64,000 bases of DNA. It comes from Hemerocallis citrina (taxonomy: Eukaryota > Streptophyta > Magnoliopsida > Asparagales > Asphodelaceae). The stretch lies in NCBI GenBank assembly GCA_017893485.1, contig CM030358.1, positions 256,430,477 to 256,494,476 on the forward strand, written 5' to 3'. The first letter of the stretch is position 1, and every line of letters starts with the position of its first letter. This document shows positions 48,839-60,585 of the stretch, piece after piece. The notes under the pieces were generated by a model that had not been told where the DNA came from, did not search any database, and saw nothing but the letters and a program-made list of their open reading frames with translations. A program made the translations under genes and the position numbers.

Positions 48839-49904
48839 ATCACCCAAATGGCGTTGTGACCCTTAGGACTCCTTGGCAAATTGGTCACAAAATCCATAGT
48901 GATATGCTCCCACTTCCACTTCGGAATTGCAAGAGGCTGAAGAAGTCCGGCGGTCCTCTAATGCTCTGCCTCCACCTACTGGCAGATCAAGCACTACGAC
49001 ACAAATCTTGCCACGACCCTCTTCTTACCATGCCACCAAAAGTGAAGCTTCAAGTCCTGGTACATCTTAGTACCTCCAGGATGAATAGAGTACGACGACT
49101 GGTGGGCTTCCTCAAGCAACTTCTAACGAACCTCACCCTTCAAAACACACAATCTGGACCCAAAACGAAGTGATCCATCTGAGTGAAAAATCATATCGGT
49201 CCTCGTACCCACTTCAACTTCGGCTCTAAACCCTTGCAATTGCTCATCACCTGCCCGAGCCTCCTTAATCTTCTCAACAAAAGATGACCGCAACTGAAGC
49301 ATAATGCAACTCCGATAAGAACCTGGCAACATTACATCCAAATCCAACCTCCTCATCGGCTCAATAAGCTCTCTATGCTTAATCAGGAACATGGCGACTG
49401 GTCTCCTACTCAAAGCATCTGGCACCAAGTTCACTCTATCGGGATGGTATTGCAAACGGATGTCATAGTCAGCCATTAACTCCAACCAGTGCCTCTGCCT
49501 CAAGTTCAGTTCCTTCTGAGTGAAGACATACTTGAGACTTTTATGGTCGGTACAGATTTCCACTCGGACAGCAAGCAGATAGTGTCTCCATAACTTCAAA
49601 GCAAAGATCACCGCAGCCAACTCCCAATCATGGGTAGGCTAGTTCCTCTCGTGCGACCTCAACTGTCTGAATGCATAAGCAACAACTCGACCCTTCTGTA
49701 ACAACACTGCACCTAGGCCCTTGCTAGAAACGTCACAGTGAACCACAAAACCACCCAAACCATCCGGAATAGTCAACACTGGCGCTGATGTCAACCGGCT
49801 CTTCAACTCTGCAAAAGCTCCACTGCAAGCTCCATCCCAGACGAACTTCTGATCCTTCCCTGTCAGCTTAGTCAACGGACCAGCTATCTTCGAACAACCT
49901 TAGA
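48839..49904 (-). pseudogene. Tekay-type chromovirus RT end, RNase H and integrase start
   Basis: Minus strand, reading down from 49904: IAGPLTKLTGKDQKFVW (RT thumb), VHCDVSSKGLGAVLLQKG and YAFRQLRSHERN (RNase H), then after a stop near 49640 [31 protein letters not shown], and the integrase zinc part and core start ending at [19 protein letters not shown] at the gap. Two reading breaks are visible: the stop at about 49640 and the loss of frame at 49123. The wording matches Tekay/Del elements. The rest of the integrase lies in the gap or is lost. Confidence 0.9.
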
Positions 49905-50231
49905 TAGGAGGATGCATGTAAATAACCTCAGATATGGTACCATAAAGAAAGGAATTCTTCATGCCCATCTAGTATAACAGCCACTTACGAATGGCGGCAA
50001 TGGCAAGGACAGTGCGAACTGTAGTCATCTAGCCAACTGGAGCAAAATTCTCATCATAATCAATACCATGCTCTTGAGTAATTCCTCTAGCAACAAGACG
50101 AACCTTGAGCCGCTCAATGGAGCCATCAGGTTGATATTTGACCTTGAAAATCCATTTGCAGCTGACAAGCTTGACGCCTAAAGGTAGTGGAACAATATCC
50201 CAAGTGCCAGTCTGATCAAATGCACTGAACT
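49905..50231 (-). pseudogene. Copia C reverse transcriptase fragment, fused to Tekay pol
   Basis: Minus strand: SAFDQTGTWDIVPLPLGVK, CKWIFKVKYQPDGSIERLKV, EHGIDYDENFAPVG, then after a stop MTTVRTVLAIAAIRKWLLY and NSFLYGTISEVIYMHPP. It aligns with copia D 43600-43915. At about 49905 it passes into GCSKIAGPLTKLT of Tekay RT with no gap in the assembly. The preceding codons of RT are at 57778-57990, beyond solo LTR B. Confidence 0.88.
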
Positions 50232-53200
50232 TGTCACGCCCCGCTTCCCAAAAATACGAAATACGAGCACATAACAAAAGCCCAGCGAATTATTTTCATC
50301 ATCCATAAGCTGTTCAGGAATCTTTACAACATACCACAGGAATAATCAGAGTCGGAAGCAAAAGATACAACCAGACATGCATAATTGAAACAAGATACCA
50401 ACAGAAATTTCTTGAAACCAAATATAATAAAATCTCAAATAATCAGGTTCTGAACAAATCAAATATCCTGGATCACATCGCCCAAATACAAATAAATATC
50501 CAAATCATCAAGTACATTTTATTCAAGTTCAAGCAACAGATAATAATAATAATAATAAAGCAGAAACTCCAGCACTAATACATCATTTCGCCAATACCAT
50601 CTGGCAGTCATCCATCCTGATCTGCAATTAGTAAATTTGTAGGAGAATGAAAGAGAAAAACAAGTACCAGTCAATTGTAAGTTCGAGCCACTTATAATGT
50701 AGGATACAAGTACAGGGGTTAGATAATTCTATGTAACAGGCCTAACATGGTATAAGTGTGTCAACAGAAATATACTATCTAGCATGAATCAGGAAAATAG
50801 AAACAACTAGCATGTTATACTAACAGGTACAGATAACATGTATCAAGCATCAAGTAAACAGGTAAATAAGTAAACATGTAATAGGTATCAGGAAACAGGT
50901 ATACAGGTAAACAGATAAACAGATAATCAAGTATACAGGTAACAAGTACAGGTAAACAGGTGAACAAGTAATCAGGCAATCAGATAACAGATAGCCAGAT
51001 ACATATAACAGATTCAGATTCAGGTTTCAGATACAGATACAGATTTTATGTTCTTATAAGTCTAGTGTGATTACTATCTAGGTAGCACTTCATGCGCCCC
51101 AAAAACATAACACATGGTTGCTACAATAAATAATTTCGCTTTAGATTTTGTAGGGGATCATATAGGGCCGTGTACTCAGGGTTCAGACAGATATCAGATA
51201 ATAGATCGGACAGATAGAACCTAGTGGTTCTCTTCTTCTCTACACCTTCTATAGGAAGTAATGTAGACCGGGTCAGATAACAGATCCAGACAGACAGATA
51301 GAACCTAGTGGTTCTCTTCTCCTCTACACCTTCATATAAGAAGTAATATAGACAGGGTCAGATAATAGATAATCATATGGGAAACACAGGTCCCCTTCTA
51401 AGTACATATTTTTATGCTTTCCCACTACTAGATCTTTTCCATAAATGCCGGCTTAGTTACTTTTATTATGGTCATCAAACAGGCGTGAATGTGTACAGAA
51501 TAATATCAAATTAACATGGTATAATCAGTATTAGGTTCAGGAAAACAAATAAACTTGCATAGATAATTTACAATCACATAAATGAACAAAACAGTGTATG
51601 TTCATATTCAGGACAGAAAGACAGTAAAGTACTAAAATAGTGATTCCTGCTACTAAAAATATCCAAATCTGGATCCGTCGAAGGATCTGGAAAATAGACT
51701 TCTACATGAATCCAGCGAGTATAAATAAGTCATATAGTAATTTACAACATCATAACTTAAAACAGGTTTGAAAACAGAAAGCATGTTCAGTCAGAAATCA
51801 GAAAAACGAATTCTCAGTCAAGAAAACTGCATCAAAACCTCTCAAACAAATTCAGGAAAAATCTAGGGTATTCCCCTATAATTCTAGCATCAAAATATAA
51901 AGTTTCATAATATTCCAGTAAAATTAGTTTAGTCATCAAAAGTAAGAAAACATCAAGAAACGACACTTTGGAAAATCTAGAAATCCCAACACTGCTGTAT
52001 GAAAACTGAAGTATCTCGCAACCAGTGAAACGAAATCCAAATCTGCTAATGGGAGGTGAAAATAGATAAAATAAACTAACTTTCACATTTCACAAACATT
52101 TTTCATACAGTAAAAGGAATCATAATGAAAATAAGGTTCTTTATAGAATAGCGAGCGAAATACAGCAAGTATAGATCTCATAAGCGAGCATGAAACAACA
52201 CATAAAACTCATCAATAAATTTACCAAAATTCTGGGTAATCCCTAACTAGATAAAGAAATACTGAGTGAAGTTTTAAATCAAAATAATATGTATAGTATA
52301 GTTCTTTAAAATGATTTGTCATCAAAATTACTGAAAAACAGAATCTGGAAAAGTTCGACACCTCTGTAATAAAACAATCATAATTCACTCATACGAAATC
52401 AAAATCAAGCAAGGTCAGAGGGGTTTGAAAATAGAAGAAATTATCTAAAACTTATGTTTTATACCGAAATCAAGATACTGACTTTAAAATAGTCCAAAAC
52501 AGCAACCAAAACAGATCAGCGTCAAAATACAGATTTTTTCCTTAAAAACAAAATCGACATAGATGCAAAAAAATTGATCCAAACACACCCAAACATGAAA
52601 TCGAGTCTACCAAGTGTCTAAACATCATGAATTGGGGTATCTAGCATGTCCACGCCAATTATTTCACATGGGTCTCAACCAAAACATGATTTCACACAAA
52701 TTTTCACATACACGATCAAAAATTAAGAACAGGAGAATCCTAGGTTAATTCATGTCCATATTGTGTCGTAAGTCATCTATGGTCAAATTTTCATAATAGA
52801 GACGAAACCCATCAAGTATATCCTAAACAAGAGCTGTCTCTAAATCCAACTACACTATAGGTGAACTTTTTGACTTGTATCAAACAAATGAATTGGAGTA
52901 CAAGTTACTTTCCTGAGAGATGACGAAAATGATGATCCAACAAACAAGAATAACGGGAATAGATTCCCGAGGCACAAGCACGATCGAACAATCACGAGCC
53001 AAGAACGAATGACGGAATAACCAAAACTCCACGTGCACGAGACACACGTGCACCAAGAATCAAATGAACAAGAACCCAACAATGAACACGAACAAGAAAA
53101 CGACAAAACCAAACACTAATACAACTCCCGAACATAAGTGAACGAACGCAAAACCACCACGAACCAAGACAGGAACCAACAAACCAAACGACGAGCAACC

Positions 53201-53888
53201 AACAACACTAACACGTGCACTCATGCACGCATCACAAGAGAGCAAACGGACGAGGCAACGAGACGAGGAACGGCAGCGAGGGAAGCTCGCGTGGCTGCCG
53301 TTACTCGCTACGAGCTGCTGCTGGACTGCCGACGAGGGAGGACTGCAGAGAGGTGGGGTCGGTGTCTGACTGTGCTGTGAGGTGGCCGACGCGACGGTCG
53401 GGATCTGGCTGTGCGATGCAGAAGGCACACACAGCAGCGAGAGGAGAGAGAGCAGGGACACAGGGGTTGAGCAGAGAGAGGGCTGTCGACTGGTGGAGTC
53501 GTAGGGTGGCACAATGGCGGCCTGTGCGAGGGCGTGCCAGCGAGGGGATGGATGGAGCACATGGGAGGAGAAGGGAGAAAGATGGCTGCACCGGGCGGCG
53601 GAGCACAAGCAGTGCACTCGGGGGCGGCACAACCGGGGAAGTCGCGAGCACAGCCATCGCCGAGGACAGGTCGGAGGTGCACTTGCTCGCGAAGGGGACC
53701 AGGGAGAAGGTTGAGGAAGAAGGATGGCTGGGTTTTTCGAAAGGTGAAGAGTTTAAGGTTTAGGCTTGTAATACTCTGATTTTCATTTATGAAAATTATT
53801 ATTTTGTATTATTATTTTTGTACGTATTGTGCATGTGCAATCTTGCAGTATAAATTTTTATAATTATTTTCATTACATAGACAAATGA

Positions 53889-53889
<1 letters not shown>

Positions 53890-53958
<69 letters not shown>
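53890..53958. repeat. (TA)n microsatellite
   Basis: About 69 bp of uninterrupted AT dinucleotides. Confidence 0.98.
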
Positions 53959-53960
<2 letters not shown>

Positions 53961-55326
53961 TTTTTCCATTATTTTTATTAAAGCCCATTTTTAACAAACA
54001 TAAGTTTCTTTTATTTTGAGCCCAACTTAATTTATTTTAAATGTAGGCTAATTTGGCCCATTAAATAAAAGCCCATGAGTTTATTTTTCTTTTTAATACA
54101 ACTTGTAATGTAGACAATTTTTATAGATTATTTTTATAAAGAATAAAATGTACAACTTTTTAAAATAGGGAACTATTGGAGACACGTCCATTTCACGTGC
54201 ACGTGTTTTGTGCAACATGTGAGGCCGGATGAGATTAGGAGGGAAAAGAAGAGAGTGGAGTTTGTGGGAGGTGATTTTTGTTATCATGGTTGGTTACTAC
54301 AACTTCCCCTTGAATCTTAGCCTTTGATTCTTAACTCCTAGATCAATCCTAGCCCTCTATTTGTCCCAAATTTTAGTGTAAATACCCCCCTCCCCCCTAG
54401 CCTAGTTATTCTTGCACTCTTCATTCTCCAAACCTATAGTGAAAGAATACAATTATTAGTAGTGGATTATTAGTAGGAAGTGACAATAAAATATTAAGAG
54501 TTGAGTGTTTGTGCTTGCATTCAAGTGCTTGCATTCAAGGAGGCCGGCTACATCACCATTAGGAGGGCTCGAGTTGCACTTGGGAGCTCTCGGTTTGCAC
54601 ATCAAGCAAGGAGGAGGAGTACTCGTTTGGCAAGTTCAATCTAGAAGGAGAAGGGCTCTTTCGTTTACGAGGTGTTGTGTGATTTTTCTCTCCAAATAAG
54701 GTAGGTGGTTTTCTATATTTCTAACTTAGATGCCATGCTAGGAAGTGATTGAAGTAATGATGCATGAAAGAAACTAATAAGAGTACACTTGATTGGAAAA
54801 AGGACTTGCTAGTTGATTAAATTAAAGCTTGATAGATTGAATGTTAACTTGTCATGAATCTTAATTTTGTGTACGAATCGTTTGTAGTTATGGAAATATG
54901 AATTGGGATTGTTGATAATGTCAAGATTAAGTACAAAATGCTAGTATATGAAATTATTGTTTTGTGAGCTAAATGGACTACCGTGATATTGTTTCGAATG
55001 AATAAAATTATCCTATGCTTTTGGGTTTATGAAAGAGGGAAAAACAGGAAATTTATGTAAAAATTTTAATACCAAGTTGTGTGAGAAATGTCAAAATGAA
55101 TTATGAAAAGAGTAGTATGCAAATTTAAATTATTGTATGAGAAATGTGTATTAAATTACTGAAAAATTATTTTAAAAACACTGGAGTGTTAATTTAAGTT
55201 AAAATATACATTCTGGAGATTTACAGAGTTTTTAGTGCAAGTAAAACAAAAATAAGAGCTTTTAAACATCGAAATGTTCTAATGAGACAGAGGGTCGAAT
55301 TAAATAAAATTCGAGTTATAGTTGTG

Positions 55327-55432
55327 ACAACCTGAGCCTATAGCTCAAGTGGTCGGTGAGCCCTCTAGCGCTACAGTAGCGCGGGCGTGTTGTCTTGAGG
55401 TCGCTGGTTCGATACCTGTGTCCACCATTCTT
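55327..55432 (+). repeat. tRNA-like / SINE-head module 1
   Basis: Box A-like 'tagctcaagtgg' (55341-55352) and a perfect box B 'ggttcgatacc' (55406-55416), followed by 'tgtgtccacca' and a T-run (55442-55449) that could end Pol III transcription. The D-arm-like gctc...gagc pairing is present, but the anticodon and T arms do not fold as a standard tRNA, so I call it a tRNA-derived element rather than a tRNA gene. Confidence 0.5.
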
Positions 55433-55507
55433 TAGTATGCGTTTTTTTAAATTAACCCAGATTCGAACACAGAGTATAAAACTCTCTGTCTCCTCTTCAT
55501 ATCGTTG

Positions 55508-55580
55508 AGCGCAAATGGCATAGTGGCTAGTGCGTGCGGCTGACTTCTTAAAGGTTGCGGGTTCGATTCAGGTGAAGGCC
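55508..55580 (+). repeat. tRNA-like / SINE-head module 2
   Basis: 'tggcatagtggctagtg' (box A region, 55516-55532) and 'ggttcgattca' (55560-55570, 10 of 11 of box B), followed by T-rich sequence. It lies about 180 bp after module 1 in the same direction. Confidence 0.45.
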
Positions 55581-55581
55581 A

Positions 55582-55767
55582 GAATTTTTATTTTTGTGGA
55601 AAATCGATTTTGGGGTTCTCTTGATGTGTAAAAATTTCGAAAAAAAATACCGTTATTATTCTAAAATCATATACGAATTTTTATTTTTGTGGAAAATCAA
55701 TTTTGGGGGTTTTATTGATTTGTAAAAATTCCGAAAAAAATACCGTTATTATTCTAAAATCATATAC
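55582..55767 (+). repeat. 93-bp direct repeat, two units
   Basis: Units start at 55582 and 55675 (gaatttttatttttgtggaa) and contain 'taccgttattattctaaaat'. Confidence 0.9.
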
Positions 55768-57777
55768 GACTTATGAAAATTAATTAGGAGTTATTGGAAT
55801 GAAATAAAGTGTATTTTGGAAGTAAAAGTGTTCGAAACTACGGTTTCACACTCGTATAATTTCATTAAAATGTGTGATTTCACAAGGGAATTAAGATAAG
55901 TATTGAAAAAGGAAAATTGATGGAAAGAAAACATAAATGTGAATTTTGTGTGGGTTATTTTTGTTAAAAGAGTAGCGTGACAATGGTGATTTTGTGAATA
56001 TTCACTTTGACTAGATGTTTTCGTAATATGATTTTAATGTGGAAATAAATGTTGGTTATGAAATGCATGATGTATAATTGAACTCCATGTATAATAATTG
56101 ACTCATGAAGAGATTGGAAATCATGTAATTGAAAAAGAGAAATGTTCTTGAGTATGACAACTCAGATATGTGAATTTGTGAATTGAAATTGAAAATTAGG
56201 GTGTAGCTAAAACTCACACCGGCAAGTGAAAGTGATGAGATATGATTATTGAAATTGAAAAGACCAAATTTGGGTCATTGTGAAGTGAAAGAAATAAGAC
56301 CGGTATTAGTAAGAGGGCTAACTCTAAGAGATTGATTTTGTTCATAATTTCATTAAATTAAGAATTAGTACATAGTAAAGAGGTGATAAAAGTGAGAGAA
56401 AAACACAAGTATGAGGGCCTCGAGTCTACGATGTGGGTGTGATTCACAGTTTGTCTTCACGATGCATCATGACATGACGTGGGCACTACTCCGGAATTAT
56501 CGGGATCTTGGCGACGCTTATGGGGTGTTTGGTGACTGCAAGAGGATCATGTGCCATGAAGGAGGCTGAATTGTCCATAGGTTGTCTTCACGATGCGTCG
56601 TGACAAGACGTGGGATTCCCCTCCAGTTTTTCTGTACATGAGCTCGTACTCATAGAACATCTAGGATACTTACCGTAGTTACAGTAGTCTAATAAGTCAT
56701 GACAAGGGATTGAACCCTACAAGATGAAGAATGATTAAGAGGCTTGCCCTTGGACCTATATAGTATGGGATGCATAGAATTCGAACAAATGCGCATTAGT
56801 GTCATGTAATATAAATAACTGCATTAAGGACTAAGTGCACAATCACAACACGACATCAATAGGATATTCTCCTTAATTTGATTTGTGAACAAGTTTGTGT
56901 TTGTTAAATATGGAAAATCAATTAGACTGTTTCTGGCATAGAGAGGATGGCCGTATATAATATTCGTCAGTTGAATAAACTGACGTACCCACAGTTTTGT
57001 ATGCAGTATAAATGGCACGATAGAGATTAAAGGAAAACTGATGCATAGAGATTATTCAAATGTTGTTATAATTTTATTTATATAAATGTTGTAATTTGGC
57101 TTCCGCTGTAAAATGTAAGTGTAAAGATTTCTTATAACTCTGATGTAAAGTGAAAAGTTTTAAATTCCTTGTAAAATTGTACGAAAGCAGTGTAAAGATC
57201 ATGTGGAATCTCGAATTCAGTTGTATTTTGAAATTCGGGGTGTTACAAGGTTGATGGGTTACATAGGTAGGGGAGAAAAGGAACGGGTAGGGTAGTTAGG
57301 TGGGTATTAAACGGGTGTATAATAGGGTTTCGGGTGCCGGGTTAATTAAATGGGTTTAATGGGTAGTGGTTGGGTTAATGGGTTGAAATATTGGATAATG
57401 GGTTATAGGGTTTTATATAAATAGGTTTTAAAATAGAATAGGAAAATTAAATAACAAATAAAATATTGTTTACAAAAAAAATGTAATTTGCATTACAAAA
57501 TAGTATTTATTTAAAATAGATACAATATAATTAGCACATAGAAATGGATTTTCAATAACTGACCAAAATTAATAGTAATAATATCAATAATAAAATTTGT
57601 ATAAAAATCATAGGAAATAGTTACAAATAAGATTATTTATCGAAAATAGATTTTAATAAAAGATTCAAAAATACATTTTGACAAAAGAGTGAAAACCGAA
57701 AAAAAAATTGGGAAATTTTTTTTAAATACAGAAAAAAATACATTGAAAATACGGATTTGGGGGAAACAGGGGTTACA

Positions 57778-57990
57778 GAACTCCTCTACAATAACTTTTC
57801 GCCACTCTGAATATTGAATAGCTTCCTTGTAGTTTCTGGGTTCACATGTAGAGTGTTTAATAGTGAGATATGCATGAACTGGGGTGAGTAGGTGGCTATG
57901 GTGGCAAAACCAAACTGGTCAGAAGGGCCAGTGGCATCAGGTGTGTAACAAGCCAGTGGAATGCCCGAGGTAGTACGTGTAGACTGACGG
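57778..57990 (-). pseudogene. Copia C integrase tail to RT start
   Basis: Minus-strand reading gives ACYTPDATGPSDQFGFATIA and, in another frame, EPRNYKEAIQYSEWRKVIVE, the usual copia sequence just before RT. It links 58836-60585 to the RT fragment at 49905-50231 once the two insertions are removed. Confidence 0.8.
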
Positions 57991-58835
57991 TGTAACACCC
58001 CGTACTTAGGTGTGTATATATATAATATTATATATAGAGCAATGCTCCATTGAAAATAGGTCTGTTTTCACAGACCCATGAAAATAGTGTTTCTGGCCGT
58101 TAGATCAAGTTTATCTTGATCCAATGGCTGTGATCGAGCCCGCCCATCACCCATCTCACTTAAGTTGTCAGGGATATTTTAGGAATTTCGTACCAAATAA
58201 CTCTTCGCCTCATTTGCTCTAAAATTTCGAATGAACCTAGGTCTAGGTTATAAAAAATTGAGTGAACCTAGGCCGTTGTTCCAAACAACGGCCTAGGCTA
58301 TAAAATTTCGTTGTTTCAAACAATCTAGGCTATAAAATTTTATAGCCTAGGCCATTATTGGGAACAACAGCCTAGGTTCATTCAATTTTTAATAACCTAG
58401 ACCGTTTTTCACGGGTCTGTGAAAACAGACCTGTTTTTAATGGAGCATTGCTCTTATATATATATATAATAATAATAATAATAACAATATATGGTGAGAG
58501 TAGTAGTTGTCCTATAGAGATCTGTAAAAGGATGTTGCTTGGAATTTAATGCATGAGATGAGATGATATGGGAGGTGTTGGCTATTGTCCACGTGGAGGT
58601 GGGCCCGGTGTTTGACTGTGCTGTTTGGCCCTGTGTGGCACACGTGAGAGGCTCACATGGGGAGTAGGCTATATATGGAAAATTAATTCCACATCGGTAG
58701 GGGATTGTGATACATGTGTATATATATATGATTGCCTATGATCAAGAGGTACCAACTAGTCATGACACTTTTTGAGAGGCAGCATGTGGTGGGAAGCTGT
58801 TAGAATTTGTTTGAGCAGGGACTCGGGGTGTTACA
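57991..58835. mobile_element. 845-bp TGTAACACCCCG...CGGGGTGTTACA element (short solo LTR)
   Basis: Perfect 12-bp inverted ends, flanked by gacgg (57986-57990) and gacag (58836-58840), 4 of 5. There is no coding capacity. Removing the MITE within it leaves about 430 bp, a plausible short solo LTR. It contains 'ctatatatgg' and 'ccacatcgg', common in plant LTRs. Confidence 0.82.
58037..58453. mobile_element. Mutator-type foldback MITE
   Basis: 417 bp. Ends GAGCAATGCTCCATT... with about 48-bp terminal inverted repeats (about 3 mismatches) and flanking 9-bp copies of ttatatata (58028-58036, 58454-58462). A 9-bp duplication with long inverted ends fits the Mutator superfamily. The inside is also self-complementary (cctaggccgttgtt / aacaacggcctagg), so the strand can fold nearly end to end. 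Confidence 0.78.
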
Positions 58836-60585
58836 GACAGACCGGTTGTGGGTGAACAGGGTGAGGAGGTGAGATAGGTTGTGTGTGAGCAGGCAGCTGT
58901 GGAGATGTAGGTGGTGAGGTGGCATGATGCTATGGGGATGTAGGTGGTGTCTCTGTAAGAGGAAAAATAGGTGGAACAGCAGTATGAGATGGAAAGGGAG
59001 CTAAAGGAGTGGGATCGAATAGAATGCGAGTAGGTCTAGCCAGGGAAGGAGGCCCAACAATAGGGGAGTCAAGAAAACTAGCATTCTCAAGAGAAGTTAA
59101 GTAATAGGGAGAGTCTTCCACAAAAGAGACATGTCGGAAAATACGAACACGGCCCGTTACAGGATCAAAACATCGGTAACCTTTATGTTCCGGACTGATA
59201 CCTTGGCGAACACACTTAGTTGCCCGAGCTGTGAGCTTCGAGCGCTCAGTGGGAGGAAGAAGGACATAACAGGTGCACCCAAAGGTACGGATCATCCTGT
59301 AGTCCGGCTGTGAGTGACGGAGAGCCTCATAAGGTGATGTGCCAGAAGGAGCAGACGAGGGAGTGATGTTAATGAGACTTACAGATGTCATTAAAACTTC
59401 AGCCCAGAAAGAACGAGAAACAGAAGAGGAGAGTAAAAGGGCACGAGCCGTCAAGAATATGACGATGATTGCGTTCAACTACATCATTCTGTTCATGTGT
59501 GTGAGGGCATCATTGCTGAAAGAGAGTACCATGAGATTGAACGAATGATCTCATAGCATTGGAGGTGTACTCATGAGCACCGTCAGAGCGAAAGGTTTTG
59601 ACACGCACACCAAACTGAGTGTGAACCATGTTTGTAAAGAACTGATAAATGACAGGTATCTCAGAGCGTTGCGTATAAGAAACACCCATGTGTATCGAGT
59701 AAAGTCATCAATGAAGCAAACATAATAGAGATAACCTTTTTAAAGGGTGTATGAGATGGTCCCCATATGTCAGAGTGAATAAGTTGAAAATGATGGGTGG
59801 TTTGGGAGGTGCTTCTGTGATTAAAGGGGAGTGCGATGTGTTTGGCCAAATGACAATCCTGACAATTAGACAAATGAGTAAAAGAAAGAGAACCAATGAC
59901 ACCACTACGGGCTAAAGTCTTGAGTCGAGACTCACTAATATGTCCCAAAAGTATGTGTCATGTGACCAGCATCAGAGTGCACAACACCAGCAAAATGATG
60001 ATGAGATTTATGGGTATGAAGAAAATCTAAATGATATAGATGACCATGTTGACTAGGATGCCCAAACTCCTTACCCGTATGAGAGTCAGAAATAGAACAA
60101 CCGAAAGAATCAAAGGTAACGACAAGACCACTCTTGCATAGTGCACTAATGGAAATAAGGTTCATCGATAAGTGGGGAGCATAAAGAGAGTAGGGCAATG
60201 TGAAAGTGGTAAAGATAATAGACCCAGAGTGTGTAGTGAGAATGTGTGAGCCATCGGCAGTGTGTAGTGATGGAGAGTAAGGGTAAAGAGTAGTGCTGGT
60301 GGTGATCTGTGTATAATCACTATTAAGATGATATGAAGCACCAGAATCTAAAATCCAGGAAGAATTCATACCGGGAGTAATAGAGAATGCAAGGACAGAG
60401 AAGCCAATAGTGACAGACTGACTCAAAAGCTGGAGTTCCAGCTGAGCTAGGCAATGCAGAAGTTTAGCCCAATCAGCAGGAGTCGGCAAGGCTGGATTAA
60501 CGTTCATGGCCGAGGATGTAAGGGAGAATTGCTGCGAGGAGGAATGAGACTGATGTCGTTGTGGCAGGGATCGAAATGAGGGCAA
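58836..60585 (-). pseudogene. Copia C protease and integrase
   Basis: Minus strand. The protease motif WILDSGASYHLNSD (about 60353) is intact, unlike in copia D. The frame from 60585 to 59935 begins with no gag. Pre-integrase and integrase: CQDCHLAKHIALPFNH (about 59868), FQLIHSDIWGPSHTPFKK (about 59800), a segment around 59560-59600 with TFRSDGAHEYTS, then VVERNHRHIL, and FWAEVLMTSVSLINITPSSA ... RTFGCTCYVLLPPTERSKLT ... HVSFVEDSPYYL (59420-59090). Breaks occur near 59935, 59661 and 59478. The frame then decays to a proline-rich tail (58930). Confidence 0.9.

Larger units (their letters stand above)
53767..57247 (+). mobile_element. Solo LTR H (relative of G, 3481 bp)
   Basis: TGTAATACTCTGATT ... 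CGGGGTGTTACA, with flanks aggct (53762-53766) and aggtt (57248-57252), 4 of 5. Similar to solo LTR G in its first 500 bp, its 56160-56850 block and its end. It carries a TA microsatellite, two tRNA-like modules and a 93-bp direct repeat that G lacks. Confidence 0.9.
50232..57777 (-). mobile_element. Solo LTR B (Tekay-like, ~4.1 kb without its insert)
   Basis: On the plus strand it runs TGTCACGCCCCGC ... GGGGTTACA with a perfect duplication gaact (50227-50231, 57778-57782) inside copia C. It is the reverse complement of the family of solo LTR A. It is split at 53766/57248 by solo LTR H. The first part (50640-51060) is rich in 'acaggtaaacag'-type short repeats, and a 110-bp block with 'gaacctagtggttctctt' occurs twice (51215, 51298). 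GC-rich frames at 53060-53763 correspond to the leader part of the LTR and are not called as genes. Confidence 0.92.

Noticed and set aside
48241..48897. Long frame spanning the N gap
   Set aside because: It is made of unknown bases; only its first 19 residues (Tekay integrase) are real sequence.
55327..55580. Functional tRNA genes
   Set aside because: The control boxes are good but the anticodon and T arms do not fold properly; kept as tRNA-like modules only.
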